Below are positions 21,301-32,560 of a stretch of DNA of 64,000 nucleotides, piece after piece; the stretch's first letter is position 1; the number at the start of each line of letters is the position of its first letter. This DNA comes from Candidula unifasciata. Its lineage: Eukaryota > Mollusca > Gastropoda > Stylommatophora > Geomitridae. Made by a program: the position numbers and the translations under genes. The notes beneath the pieces are model-generated. The model was not told where the DNA came from. It made no database searches and saw only the letters and a list, made by a program, of their open reading frames with translations. Where the stretch lies: the NCBI GenBank assembly GCA_905116865.2, contig CAJHNH020000846.1, forward strand, positions 688,869 through 752,868, in the 5' to 3' direction.

Positions 21301-21549
21301 TGGAACATGGCTGTTAAAGTGCAGTGTTATTCTCAGTGTGCAGGGTCATTGTGAATAACTTTAGGTTGAGAACTATCATTGTTTGTGACTGTATTAATTA
21401 ATGTGTTGTTTTGTGTATCCCGAAGACCATGCTGTTTGTGATTTCACGTGTACAGTTAGGAATTCTCAAATTTACACAACTGCGTGAAAAATACTCTTGG
21501 CAAATGTAGAGGCAAACGAGTGTCAAGTTCCTCCTGGGAGTTCCCAGGC

Positions 21550-21760
21550 CTAATGGGGGGGGGGGCCTCACTGCTCCCCAACAAGCAGTAAAAGTCAACT
21601 AATTAGAGGTGTTTCCTTCAAAGTTGGAGTGCATCTGCCTGAGAGGTGAGAGACAGACCAACAGCTGCATACAACAGATGTGTACGCAAAGCTCAGGTTC
21701 TGGAACAAGAGTAAAGTCAAGAAGTGGATACACAGCCAGAACTTTCTGCTGGAGTTTACA
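21550..21760 (+). mobile_element. Poly-G-headed dispersed repeat, copy that seeds a satellite
   Basis: A G-run is followed by CTCACTGCTCCCCAACAAG, then AATTAGAGGTGTTTCCTTC, then AAGTTGGAGTGCAT, and ends in TTTCTGCTGGAGTTTACAGT. The 39-bp satellite begins inside this last block. Confidence 0.65.
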
Positions 21761-22613
21761 GTCAGTGAACACACAAAGGATAAGCTTATGGAGTTTACAG
21801 TCAGTGAACACACACAGGATAAGCTTATGGAGTTTACAGTCAGTGAACACACACAGGATAAGCTTATGGAGTTTACAGTCGGTGAACACACAAAGGATAA
21901 GCTTATGGAGTTTACAGTCGGTGAACACACAAAGGATAAGCTTATGGAGTTTACAGTCGGTGAACACACAAAGGATAAGCTTATGGAGTTTACAGTCGGT
22001 GAACACACACAGGATAAGCTTATGGAGTTTACAGTCGGTGAACACACAAAGGATAAGCTTATGGAGTTTACAGTCAGTGAACACACACAGGATAAGCTTA
22101 TGGAGTTTACAGTCAGTGAACACACACAGGATAAGCTTATGGAGTTTACAGTCAGTGAACACACACAGGATAAGCTTATGGAGTTTACAGTCAGTGAACA
22201 CACAAAGGATAAGCTTATGGAGTTTACAGTCGGTGAACACACAAAGGATAAGCTTATGGAGTTTACAGTCAGTGAACACACACAGGATAAGCTTATGGAG
22301 TTTACAGTCAGTGAACACACAAAGGATAAGCTTATGGAGTTTACAGTCAGTGAACACACACAGGATAAGCTTATGGAGTTTACAGTCGGTGAACACACAC
22401 AGGATAAGCTTATGGAGTTTACAGTCAGTGAACACACAAAGGATAAGCTTATGGAGTTTACAGTCGGTGAACACACAAAGGATAAGCTTATGGAGTTTAC
22501 AGTCAGTGAACACACACAGGATAAGCTTATGGAGTTTACAGTCAGTGAACACACACAGGATAAGCTTATGGAGTTTACAGTCGGTGAACACACAAAGGAT
22601 AAGCTTATCGATT
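21751..22613. repeat. 39-bp satellite, 22 copies, very homogeneous
   Basis: Unit GAGTTTACAGTCAGTGAACA plus a block ending cacaggataagcttatg, containing a HindIII-type AAGCTT. The only common variants are tcAgtg/tcGgtg and cacaCagg/cacaAagg. All six frames stay open because 39 is a multiple of three, so the 300-residue ORFs here are not genes. Confidence 0.97.
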
Positions 22614-22784
22614 GAAAGGCTGTGGTCAGTTCTACATGGGGGGTTTTAGTTCTGATTACCTGTAGATGAGATGAATGAATCAAGAAAGGACATCACTGCA
22701 CTCCAGACATTCCCCCACATGCTCTGTCTCCTTCCTCGCTAGCCTAAAAAGAGTTCCCATGCTAATAATACCAGCTGCAACCTG

Positions 22785-22980
22785 ATTCTTCTTCTTCACA
22801 TACACTGGATGTAAACTGCAGAACATTTTGGTTCGTCTACTTCTAGACTTTGGTCTTTTCACACATGCGCATCTGTTTTACGGATCTGGCTTATTTGTAT
22901 TGAGACTAAGTCCCTCAGCTTTCAGGCAGACACACTCCTGCTTTGAAGAAAGCAGCCTGATTAAAAGGCTGCCTGTTTTT
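22785..22980 (-). mobile_element. Poly-G-headed dispersed repeat, reverse copy
   Basis: It carries TTCTTCTTCACATACACTGG, GATGTAAACTGCAG and GACTTTGGTCTTTTCACAC, matching the other reverse copies. Confidence 0.55.
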
Positions 22981-23321
22981 TCTCCTCAGCTGTAATTGAA
23001 ATGAGAGAAGGGTGACGATGGAGTGAATAAGGGATGACAAAAATGTAAGGTAGATGGAAAGAGAATATTAATGTCAAAATGAGGTGACAGAGTGATTTTC
23101 TGTCCGTGGATAAAAGAGGAAGTAGAAACAAATGTACTGATCCATGAACTGCTTCTAAGGGAATAATATGGGACATTTGTATCTTTTAACCTATCAACTT
23201 GTTGTTCCTAAACTTGATTTACTGTGATTGGCTTCTCTGGCACATTATGTTGCATTCGCATAAACTGCATAATACCTTGACAATTCATTGTATAAAGCAT
23301 TTTTTGTATTTTTAAATAAGG

Positions 23322-23537
23322 GCGACACAGTCAGTCAATACATGGCATAATTTATTGCTTGGCAAATTTTGCTGTGTCTCATCAGGTGTGTTACTGCAAT
23401 GTGATTTATGCATTTTAGCCAACAGGATTAATTTTTGTACACATTGTATGTTTATCAAACTCTGCATTAATGCACCTGATGAGATACAGAACCATTTGTT
23501 AGGCAGTAAATTGTCCAGTGTGTTGTTTGTGTCCGCA
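23322..23537. mobile_element. Foldback (inverted-repeat) element, about 215 bp
   Basis: Left arm ATTTATTGCTTGGCAAATTT then TGTCTCATCAGGTGTG. Right arm CACCTGATGAGATACAGAA then TTGTTAGGCAGTAAATTG, its approximate complement. The outer ends also pair (GACACAGTCAGTCAA against TGTGTTGTTTGTGTC, imperfect). It looks like a small MITE. No convincing target duplication was found. Confidence 0.5.
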
Positions 23538-23689
23538 TTATTCCAAATATTTTTGAAAAATGTCATAATGTTGTCATGTGTAAATAGTGTCTGCCGCTGA
23601 CTGGTACATTTCAACATCTGAATACTGATTGGTTTTATCAGCATTGTTTGGGTATGATCATCTGCTGTCATGAGTGGAGGTCAGGTAGT

Positions 23690-24080
23690 TAGTTAGTGTG
23701 TGTGTGTATACATGCCTAAATACATGTGTATACCTCTAAGTATATACCTCTGTATGCATGCATGCATGTGTATACATATTTTTTTATACATGCATGCATG
23801 TTTTTGCACATGCATGTGTGTGGAAAAAAAAACATGTAAACATGCATGCCTCTGTGTACACATATGTATATGGGTGCATGCCTGTGTTTGTACAAATATG
23901 TGTGTATATATGGGTGCATGCATGTGAATGTACAAATATGTGTGTATATATGGGTGCATGCCTGTGTTTGTACAAATATGTGTGTATATATGGGTGCATG
24001 CATGTGTTTGTACAAATATGTGTGTATATATGGGTGCATGCATGTGAATGTACAATTATGTGGTGTTTTTGTTTGTGTGT
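23690..24080. repeat. TG/TA-rich microsatellite passing into a 40-bp tandem repeat
   Basis: Irregular TGCATG/TGTATA sequence leads into about five 40-bp units, GGGTGCATGCATGTGAATGT plus acaaatatgtgtgtatatat, and ends in (TG)n. Confidence 0.85.
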
Positions 24081-24654
24081 GTGTGTCAGCATGAGTAATA
24101 AGGTGGTGAAGAAACTAGAGGCTTTAGAAGAGGGCCAGGTATACCTCATGTTTAATGTAAATCGGAGACAACACAGCGGTTTGGATTGCAGATAAAAATG
24201 TCTTCCTCTACTTTGTGTTATTCTGTGTACTAAAATTTAGTAAAATTATTGTATGGCATTTGCAACTTGACATTTTATATGAACACTTTAACATTTAAGC
24301 CTTTTGACTGACATTTGTTGACTGGATAAGCTTTCCTGGACAGTTGCAGCAGAAAACTGCAACAGAAAGTCAAAGCAAAGAGCATATGATCTTAGGCTGA
24401 TATTGTACATGGCCATGTGGCGTATAGAGCACTATGATGTTACATTTTTAGCCACCTTGTCCTCTTTAGAAGTCTGCTAGTGTGCCCCATTAACAAACTT
24501 TTTCTTTTTCTATTTCTTCATAATTCGGAACCCTTGAAGTTAATTGTTAGGGATATCACCTGCCTGTTTGTCTCTGAATGGCTTTCTCTTTTCAATTAGT
24601 GACTACATTTTTGTTATGAAAGGTTTGCCTATTTATTAGACAGGCATCTGTCAC

Positions 24655-24775
24655 AGGTGTTGTGAACGTGCGTCGTAATTTTGTAGTGTCAGGTTTGATC
24701 CCAGCTGAGAGCGATTTGGCAGCAGACACCTTGCGTTGGTTTTGACAGCTATATCGAGATTAAGCTGTTCAGAAA
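24655..24775 (+). mobile_element. tRNA-derived SINE, family B, copy 2 (diverged)
   Basis: It keeps AATTTTGTAGTGTCAGG then TTTGATCCCAGCTGAG and CACCTTGCGTTGGTTTTGAC, parallel to 2735-2800. Confidence 0.55.
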
Positions 24776-25046
24776 AAAAATTTCAAACTACTGAATGTAA
24801 AATGTTTTTTAACTGTCTTTCTGTCTGTATGCCCTAAACATCGTAGTCTGTTAGCCCTCATGATGCCAGTAATTAGTGATGATTTAAACAGATAATGAAT
24901 TTCCTTTCCTTGTTGCCTGTCACTGTTCATTCTCCGCTTTAGCATCTTGAAAAACTAATTTTGTCATGAGACAAATATTAAACTATGAACATACTGGTCA
25001 GAATAATTCAGCTTTGTCACTGTGGGAAATGGACTGATTACCAAAG

Positions 25047-25270
25047 GGGGGGGGGGGCTCGTGGTGTGGCGGCTGGACACTCACCTGCAGATTTAAAGGT
25101 AATGGGTTTAATTCCGAATGAAGCCGAACATTTTTTTTAAAAATGGCTTTGGATCCCAGGTCGACCCAGCATTAAGTGGGTACCGGGTGTAAGTCCTGGG
25201 AAGTTAATACAACCAGCTTAATGGTGACCTCATCACCAACGAGTGCTGATTAATCTGTAAAATGTAAACC
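25047..25270 (+). mobile_element. tRNA-derived SINE, family E, copy 1
   Basis: A G-run directly precedes the head CTCGTGGTGTGGCGGCTGG, with box B-like ATGGGTTTAATTCCG. The body contains CCCAGGTCGACCCAGCATTA and AGTGCTGATTAATCTGT. The body without a head is found reversed at 26310-26400, 31555-31695 and 34780-34925. Confidence 0.7.
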
Positions 25271-25540
25271 TAGCCTGTATGCCTGTAGGATCTTGCGTTT
25301 AAGGTCGCCACCTGTCCTCAATAGCTTCTCTTGCAATGTAGCTGCCTTGGGCCAGATCCACAGTCTTTGCTGGGAGAAGTTAGGGCAGTACTGTAGTATG
25401 TGCCCAGGGGTCTGTCTTTCTGCTCCACAATCCCAGGCAGCTGATTATTTTATGCCTATCCTGTACAGGTGTGCTAGAAGACCACAGTGTCCAGTCCGAA
25501 GTCTAAAAATTGATATTTGTTCTTTCCTGTTAAGTTTGTT
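25265..25540 (-). mobile_element. Non-LTR retrotransposon ORF2 C-terminal fragment (post-RNase H)
   Basis: On the minus strand it reads CGAERQTPGHILQYCPNF. This fits the C-G-x...Q-T-x-x-H-hydrophobic-x-x-C pattern seen after the RNase H region in Jockey/I-type LINEs. Upstream, HCGLLAHLYRIG matches the preceding segment, with a stop between. It is a dead fragment. Confidence 0.6.
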
Positions 25541-26309
25541 TATGCTGTCACTCTGGTCTGTAGTCTCCGTTCTGCCTGTATGCCAAAATGCCTGGAGGCA
25601 TGGAAAAGGATACTTTACTTATTCTGTTGCAAGTCTGAGTGTGCTATGGCAGCAGATTGGCATACGTAATCATGAGATTACTTTATACAGATGCTAGTTC
25701 ATGTTTTATCTCTAACCATTGACACCACCTTACAGAATGCTATTTTGACTGGTCGTAATGCTACCATGATAGGTGTCTAATATCCACAGATGTGAAATTA
25801 TTTTCTCGACACCGTGAACGCTTGAGATGGGATGAAGTGGGAAGGTAATATAGCTGGTCGACTGTCTGTGTCAAAGTGAATGGAATCAAACATGTGAAGG
25901 TGGCTGTTTGTGTGGCTGCTAACATATTGTGTTTTGACTGCATGCTATGTATTTCTAGCACAGAGTTCCTTCCCAAATTTTGTGAGTTACCTCCCATCTA
26001 GTCATATTAACATTACACATTTCTATTTAGACCATAATTAATATAATTGATATCTGTAATAAATTTGTTCTTTTTAATCTTTTTTGAAGTACTGTGTTTT
26101 TCAAAATGATTTTAGAATCTCATCAATGTATTATCATTTTTTTGGCCAGTAAAAGTAACCTTTCCTTGCTTGTGTTTTGTTTATATATATAATTGTATCT
26201 GAGACATGTTTGTGAGAAAGTTAACATATTCTGTCTGAATTGTAAAAAAAACAACCTGTCTTTAATGCCTGTATTTTAATTAAAAAAGTAAAGTTGAGAT
26301 CCCTTTTCA

Positions 26310-26400
26310 TGCCTTGGGCGCATCGGGCATATGGGAAGAGCAACCCATATTTTTATAGACCAATGGGCACTAGGTGGGTAATGTGGTCAGCATTACTCTG
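26310..26400 (-). mobile_element. SINE family E body fragment
   Basis: TTTTTATAGACCAATGGGCA and GTGGTCAGCATTACTC match 31570-31620 and 34795-34850. Confidence 0.5.
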
Positions 26401-26465
26401 ACTGTCTTTACTTTCCCATACCATGATAAAAATCCATATATTTGAAGTACTTTGACTCTATCACA

Positions 26466-26640
26466 TGGCATAGAAAGAACACTAATAGAAGGTGTGGTAC
26501 TTGGGCCTGGCCAGCATGAAGATTGGCACAGGACTGAGTGATGGGGGCAACATGCTGTAAAGGACCGGATACGTAATGATGGTTATGTTGAACAGATGAA
26601 TCTTGAGCTGCTGCAGGATGAAGGGCAGCACCGCTAGTGT
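26466..26640 (-). pseudogene. Possible C-terminal exon or fragment of a seven-transmembrane receptor
   Basis: A 56-codon minus-strand frame (stop TAG near 26483) encodes two hydrophobic segments. The first is FVLITLAVLPFILQQ; the second contains ITYPVLYSMLPPSLSPVPIF and then a basic ARPKYH end. The short loop, the Y-x-x-x-P-P-x-L-x-P pattern and the basic tail resemble TM6-TM7 of rhodopsin-like, olfactory-type receptors. There is no N..PxxY match and no start codon. The stretch is more GC-rich than its surroundings. A SINE lies immediately upstream on the minus strand. It could be a terminal exon, a decayed copy or chance. Confidence 0.35.
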
Positions 26641-26790
26641 AATCAACACAAATCATGCAGGTTAGACTTCGTTGAATCCCGAGGATTCTACCTCACTACA
26701 CCCCAACAGAAAAAATAATCATCTTCTATCCAAGGATTCTAACCCGGGTCTCCCGCATAAGATCTTGACATTGCTGGTTAACTGCTCCTT
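26640..26790 (-). mobile_element. tRNA-derived SINE, family A-like, copy 3
   Basis: The minus strand reads AAGGAGCAGTTAACCAGCAA, then GGGAGACCCGGGTTAGAATCC (box B-like), then a body with TGTTGGGGTGTAGTGAGG. Confidence 0.6.
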
Positions 26791-26867
26791 AGTAAGGCCA
26801 TCTAAAACTGTTACTTAAATCAGCTCTGGTATATATAGCAAGTAGGAGAATATACCAGTTAAAAGAA

Positions 26868-27415
26868 AGCTACCAGTGACAGTAAGAAAACATACCAGTG
26901 AAAAAACTACCAGGTGCAGTAAGAAAACATACAGTAAAAAAGCTACCAGGGACAGTCAGAAAACATACAGTAAAAAAGCTACCAGGGACAGTAATGAAAC
27001 ATACCAGTAAAAAACCTACCAGTGACAGTAATGAAACAGCAGTAACAAACCTACCAGTGACAGTAATGAAACATACCAGTAAAAAACCTACCAGTGACTG
27101 TAATGAAACATACCAGTAAAAAACCTTTCAGTGACAGTAATGAAACAAAGCAGTAACAAACCTACCAGTGACAGTAATAAAACATAGCAGTACAAAACCT
27201 ACCAGTGACAGTAATGAAACATACCAATAAAAAACCTACAAGTGACAGTAATGAAACATACCAGTACAAAACCTACCAGTGACAGTAATGAAACATACCA
27301 GTACAAAATCTACCAGTGACAGTAATGAAACACACCAGTACAAAATCTACCAGTGACAGTAATGAAACAGCAGTAAAAAATATACCAGTGACAGTCAGAA
27401 AAAATACACCGGTCA
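26868..27415. repeat. 37-bp tandem array, about 15 copies
   Basis: Unit ACCAGTGACAGTAATGAAAC plus ataccagtaaaaaacct, with several units shortened by 3-9 bp. Confidence 0.92.
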
Positions 27416-27419
27416 ACAA

Positions 27420-28285
27420 AGTTCAAAAATATTTTTGTACCAAAATTTGAATATATCATTTCTGATTGATTTTAGCATGTTGATTTCAAATATAAATAAA
27501 TTTATCAATTGATTCAATTTTAAATTTTTTGTTTTCTGGTGACAGCTGGTACGTGATATCTGATTGCATCTTAAAAATTACACATTTTTAATGGTTCCAG
27601 ATTGGTAGATATCTGATCAAATGTTGCATAATACATTCAGCGAGTCCATATGTAAATCTTACTGCGATATATTTCTAATGCATTTACAGTATATTTAAAC
27701 AAGTTCTGCCCTTATATTACCACAGGAGAAGCGAAGATTACTAGTCGCTGGAAGCACTTTACAGGCAGCAAACTCAATAGAAAGCTACAGATCATCAAAA
27801 GCTGCTTCCTATCTGCTCATTTACGTGTGAACTATTGTAAAAGAGATGACTAAAGGAGGGTTGGCTATCTCGTCCATTTGAAAAGTTCAGCTGCAACAGA
27901 AAACAAAAATTATCAATCCAGTCAGAAACAGATCTTCAAGTGGCTGAAAGTGTATGCTCCACCAGAATATTGACAAAGGGAAAGAAGAAAGAACGAAAGA
28001 AAGCAGAGTGTGATCGAGGCCATCAATAGTACCAGCGGGACCGGGGTTTGATGGGCATTGTAAATTCGCTTGTGGTCGACCCATCCATATAAGGTACTGC
28101 CAGAAAAGGTTTTGGAAGGTTTAGTAGCCGATATTATGCTGACAACATGAAGTAGACATGGTCACACAAAATTCACGTCATGCAGAGCGATGTGATGTTT
28201 CCATGATTTTCCTAACCGTGTAACAGGATTTACCGAACACATGCCCACCTATCTCCAAGCTCGTGTCAGCACACAACGCCCACTT
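27420..28285. other. No gene recognised; part of a dispersed repeat at 27530-27640
   Basis: The block with GATTGGTAGATATCTGATCA and AATGTTGCATAATACA recurs at 30420-30530. The rest shows nothing I can assign. Confidence 0.5.
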
Positions 28286-28289
28286 CACG

Positions 28290-28715
28290 GCAGAGATTAG
28301 GAACACACGGGCAGCTAGTTAAGACGATGAAGGAACACACGGGCAGCTAGTTGAGACGATGAAGGTACACACGGGCGGCTAGTTAAGACGATGAAGGTAC
28401 ACACGGGTGGCTAGTTAAGACGATGAAGGTACACACGGGCGGCTAGTTAAGACGATAAAGGAACACACGGGCGGCTAGTTAAGACGATGAAGGTACACAC
28501 GGGCGGCTAGTTAAGACGATAAAGGAACACACAGGCGGCTAGTTAAGACGATGAAGGTACACACGGGCGGCTAGTTAAGACGATAAAGGTACACACGGGC
28601 GGCTAGTTAAGACGATGAAGGTACACACGGGCGGCTAGTTAAGACGATAAAGGAACACACAGGCGGCTAGTTAAGACGATGAAGGTACACACGGGCGGCT
28701 AGTCAAGACGATAAA
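28290..28715. repeat. 32-bp tandem array, about 13 copies
   Basis: Unit GACGATGAAGGTACACACGG plus gcggctagttaa. Variants are gatAaagg and ggAacac. Confidence 0.95.
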
Positions 28716-28779
28716 CGTCTTGGTCCAAACAGTGGACATTGTTCCACGGGTTATTGTAAATTATGAATTAAGAATCGAC

Positions 28780-29100
28780 ATGACACCACTCGGGATATTC
28801 CCATGAGCGCTCCGTCCCTCAGCTTCAGCAGCAAATGCAGAGTTCCAGTTCTGATGATACCAGTAACATTCTCGCCCTTCCCTTGAGTGTGAAGCGTTGG
28901 CCAGATCCCCAGGTCACTCCTTGCAGGACTATTCTACCCAGGTTGGTGTGGTCTGTTGATGCTTCTGAACTGTTCATTCGCTGCTAAAGGACACTGACAA
29001 CATCTAGCTTGTCAAATGCATCAGTTCACCACCAAGTTGTGCAGAAGCAGACAGTCCATCTGCCTGCTCGTTTCCAAAATACCAGTAGAACCTGGAGAAA
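28780..29100. repeat. Dispersed repeat shared with 62935-63235
   Basis: Shared landmarks in order: ATTCCCATGAGCGCTCC (ATTCCCATAAAAGCTTC in the other copy), GATACCAGTAACA, GCGTTGGCCAGATCC, TCCTTGCAGGAC, GACAACATCTAGCTTG and CACCAAG. The copies are diverged. It may be an untranslated LINE or SINE segment. Confidence 0.55.
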
Positions 29101-29314
29101 ACATCACAAGGACGGTAACTATCCGGGATCTCTGAGTGATGCTTGCCACTCTGCATGGGGCATACCTGTCTCCACATTTCTAAACACGTTCTGGTGTGTC
29201 AGTTACAAAAGCGACATGTGTGTACATATGGTTTCAAGTCAGTGGAAGGCATAAGTGACTGACTCAACCTTCATACTCAAACCTATGTAGCATAATATGT
29301 CAGACTTTGTTGCA

Positions 29315-29458
29315 TTAACTCTTTGAGTCCCAAGGAACGCATCATTCGTTCATATGTTCCTACCTAGAAGCCCAATGAACGCATGATGCGCCAATTTTAT
29401 TACTTTCTTTACTACCACCTGGGCCTGTGATGCTAAACCCCCTGGGACTCAAAGTTAA
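29315..29458. mobile_element. piggyBac-like MITE, 136 bp between TTAA sites
   Basis: It is flanked by TTAA at 29315-29318 and 29455-29458. The ends are CTCTTTGAGTCCCAAGG on the left and CCTGGGACTCAAAG on the right, which are inverted repeats. TTAA targets with CTTTGAGTCCC-type ends are typical of piggyBac-derived MITEs. An internal pair AACGCATCATTCG / AACGCATGATGCG is a short direct repeat. Confidence 0.75.
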
Positions 29459-29929
29459 GCGACGTCTATTCCTGTTTGAAATTTTAAAAAAAAATGTATT
29501 TCCCCCGTATCTCACCACACAACCATCTGTTTAAATAATCGCATCACCCGGGCCGGGATTAGCCTGAATTGTTCTACAAGTTGGTTAACATGAAATATAA
29601 AATTTGCTCAAGAATGGATGCACGCGACAACATGGTGGGTTTTACAATATGATCAGCATGCACCAAACTAAACAGAAAATGCCGAAAATAAAGGTTATGT
29701 GGTTTAGATGTTTGCCTCACACTTTGAATATCATGGCTTTGTTTAATCGACTACGTCCTGCCTTTTATACGTTTATTTATACGGTCACTGGCACTACGAA
29801 GTTCGTGCTTATGGTGATGTTTGTTCTCGGTAGTCGGCTAACTGTTCTGCTTAGAGATGGTTAATCATACTTCACGTGTAGCATAATGTTTGTCATGTTT
29901 CCATATTGGTAGATATCTAATTCTACCTC

Positions 29930-30330
29930 TTCTTCATTTGTCAATATCTGCATATGCCGCTAGGCGGCTCAGTTCATCAGACTATCGGCAGCCGAGCCAG
30001 GGCGCGCTCGGTCGCTTTATGTGTCGTGATGTTATGCAATCTCAATGTGTCAGTGACTCCTTCAATTCATGTTCTTCTCAGTCTTCTCCCGCCTTTTGAT
30101 GTTTATATTTTCAGGTTGAACGCTCATGCTACTGGCGTCGTTGGTTTCGTTCTCATTAGATGGCCAAATCGAATCATTCTTTGTTTCTCAATAACTTTGA
30201 CGATTCGTGCTTTTCCTCTAGTTCTTATAGATCATGTCGTTTCTCACTCGATCTCTTCGGGTTTCATTCACATCCATTCTCAAACATCTTATCTCACAGG
30301 TGATATGTTTTCTCTCGCGTTGTTTTATCA
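29930..30330 (-). mobile_element. Non-LTR retrotransposon ORF2 tail remnant
   Basis: The minus strand reads QRMIRFGHLMRTKPTTP, matching the FGHL-x-R segment, and then a degraded Gly-Arg-Arg-rich part. Confidence 0.5.
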
Positions 30331-30419
30331 ATGTCCGACACTGGTAACCTAAAGTCAGTATAAATATTGTATTTATAATTTGTCTTTGAGTCCATATTGG
30401 GATAGCAGGGTGTTTCAAA

Positions 30420-30560
30420 ATTGGAACTAGCTGGTAAGATATATCTGATTGTATCTAAATTACATAACATTTTCCACGGTTCCATATTGGTAGATATCTG
30501 ATCAAATGTTGCATAATACACTTCGCGAAACCATTTTAGTAAGTATTTGATCTATCTCAA
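30420..30560. repeat. Dispersed repeat, second copy of 27530-27640
   Basis: It carries TATTGGTAGATATCTGATCA and AATGTTGCATAATACAC. The 55-bp array begins just downstream and its units start with the related ATCTGATCG. Confidence 0.6.
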
Positions 30561-30589
30561 ATATTACATAAAGTAAGCCATGCTGATAG

Positions 30590-31440
30590 ATATCTGATCG
30601 TTAACCCAAACCATAACCAAAGCATTTATTAGTGTTAATAACTTCTATCTGATCGTTAACTTAAACCATAACCAACGCATTTATTAGGGACAGTAACTTG
30701 TATCTGATCGTTAACCCAAACCATAACCAAAGCATTTATTAGGCACAATAACTTATATCTGATCATTAACCCAAACCATAACCAAAGCATTTATTAGGGA
30801 CAGTAACATATATCTGATCGTTAACCCAAACCATAACCAAAGCATTTATTAGTGACAATAACTTATATCTGATCGTTAACCCAAACTATAACCAAAGAAT
30901 TTATTAGGCACAATAACTTATATCTGATCGTTAACATAAACCATAACCAAAATATTTATTAAGGACAGTAACTTATATCTGATCGTTAACATAAACCATA
31001 ACCAAAGCATTTATTAGGCAAAATAACTTATATCTGGTCGTTAACTTAAACCATAACCAAAGCATTTATTAGGCACAATAACTTATATCTGATCGTTAAC
31101 TTAAACCATAACCAAAGCATTTATTAGGCAAAATAACTTATATCTGATCGTTAACCCAAACCATAACCAAAGCATTTACTAGGGACAGTAACTTATATCT
31201 GACCATTAACCCAAAGCATTTACTAGGGACAGTAACTTATATCTGATCGTTAACCCAAACCATAACCAAAGCATTTATTAGGGACAGTAACTTATATCTG
31301 ATCGTTAACCCAAACCATAACCAAAGCATTTTTAGGGACAATAACTTATATCTGATCGTTAACCCAAACCATAACCAAAGCATTTATTAGTGACAACATA
31401 TATCTGACCGTTAACCCAAACTATAACCAAAGCACATGTT
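30590..31440. repeat. 55-bp tandem array, about 15 copies
   Basis: Unit ATCTGATCGTTAACCCAAAC, then cataaccaaagcatttatta, then gggacagtaacttat. One unit near 31200 has lost about 14 bp. Variants: ggCACAATaac and ggGACAGTaac. Confidence 0.95.
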
Positions 31441-31554
31441 TGCTAAAATAAAGAGTTCAAGCTGAAAGTGTTTAGAATAAAGTCATCCCCCGTGGTTTGT
31501 CGATCAATCAACCAAGTTAAAAAAAAAAAAAGAGTAAAGGACCTAAGCGTACAG

Positions 31555-31695
31555 CGCTAGACCTATATTTTATAGACCAATCGGCATAAGATGGGTGATG
31601 TGGTCGGCATCACTCCAGCCGCCTTTACTTCCCGGGACTGCACCCACTCAAGGCTGGGTGGACCTGGGAGCCAAAGTAATTTTTGAAAAAATCTG
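31555..31695 (-). mobile_element. SINE family E body
   Basis: TATTTTATAGACCAATCGGC, GGTGATGTGGTCGGCATCAC and GCTGGGTGGACCTGGGAGCC match 34780-34925 closely. Confidence 0.65.
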
Positions 31696-31779
31696 GCACT
31701 GCCATGGAGCCAAACTACGACTTCCCAATCCGCGGCGAGCGTCTAGCCGCTCTGGCATGGCGACTCCCAACCAGCCAAG

Positions 31780-32060
31780 TAGAGCTATATGCAAATATTA
31801 CGTTTCTTACCAGGTTTCTAATAAGAAAGAGACAAACACTGTTCTTCGGCAACATAATGAGAAGAGACACATTTGAGAACATTGTGACAACTGGAAAGAT
31901 CAGTGGGAAAAATTGGTAGCGGCAGACCAAGAGAGAAGATGCTGGATGGGCTGAAACGATGGCATGGAGGGATATCATCAAGAGAGCTGTTCCAGGCAAC
32001 CAAGGATCGTGATCTGTGGAGACGCATAAGCACCTACACCAGCTGACAGGGCACATGATG
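31780..32060 (+). mobile_element. Non-LTR retrotransposon ORF2 C-terminal tail
   Basis: It reads TLFFGNIMRRDTFENIV, then after a one-base frame change GSGRPREKMLDGLKRWHGG, then LWRRIS. The tail ends in a GATGATGATA microsatellite, as LINE tails often do. Confidence 0.7.
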
Positions 32061-32309
32061 ATGATAACTAGATTTCTAGGCACCAACAGTACAGGCCAAC
32101 TTTTCCAGCTCTTATCAAGGAAGTAATAAATTATTCACAACACTGCACACACCAACCGGGTTGCGATAAGAGTTTTAGTAACGTTTGTATTTCTCGACAT
32201 TTGGGGGTTTGGGGATAAACTATCAGTTTATAAGGAATTCACTCTCCGTACGTACTCAAGGACTTTTTTTTTTTAGTTGACCCTTTTTTTTTTTTTTGGG
32301 GGAGGATGG

Positions 32310-32560
32310 GGGGAGAGGATGGGGGGGGGGGGGTTGAGGTGGGGGTTGGAAAAAGATCCACTGCCTCTTAATAAGCATGTCGTTGGTGGCGACTAATTAC
32401 TGTTGTTTCCTTCGAAGTCGGAGTGCATATGCCATGAACCAACAGTCTGCATGCAAATACGCCAGATTTGTAAATCGGCTGCGCGCGCAAAATTTAAGTT
32501 CTTAAACGAAACGGAAGTTCAGAAGTGGACGAATAACCAGAATTTCCGCTGCAATGAACG
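32310..32560 (+). mobile_element. Poly-G-headed dispersed repeat, copy
   Basis: A G-run (32316-32332) precedes GACTAATTACTGTTGTTTCC, TTCGAAGTCGGAGTGCAT and GAATTTCCGCTGCAATGAAC, then a GAAGAAGAAG tail. Confidence 0.65.

Noticed and set aside
21595..22683. ORFs of 300-360 codons on both strands
   Set aside because: Created by a 39-bp repeat with no stop in any frame. They are open in many frames at once, which is not coding behaviour.
24089..24139. Possible small exon (MSNKVVKKLEALEEGQ) between a TG-rich CAG and CAG|GTATAC
   Set aside because: It follows a microsatellite, has no partner exon and no recognised domain. The splice signals are weak.
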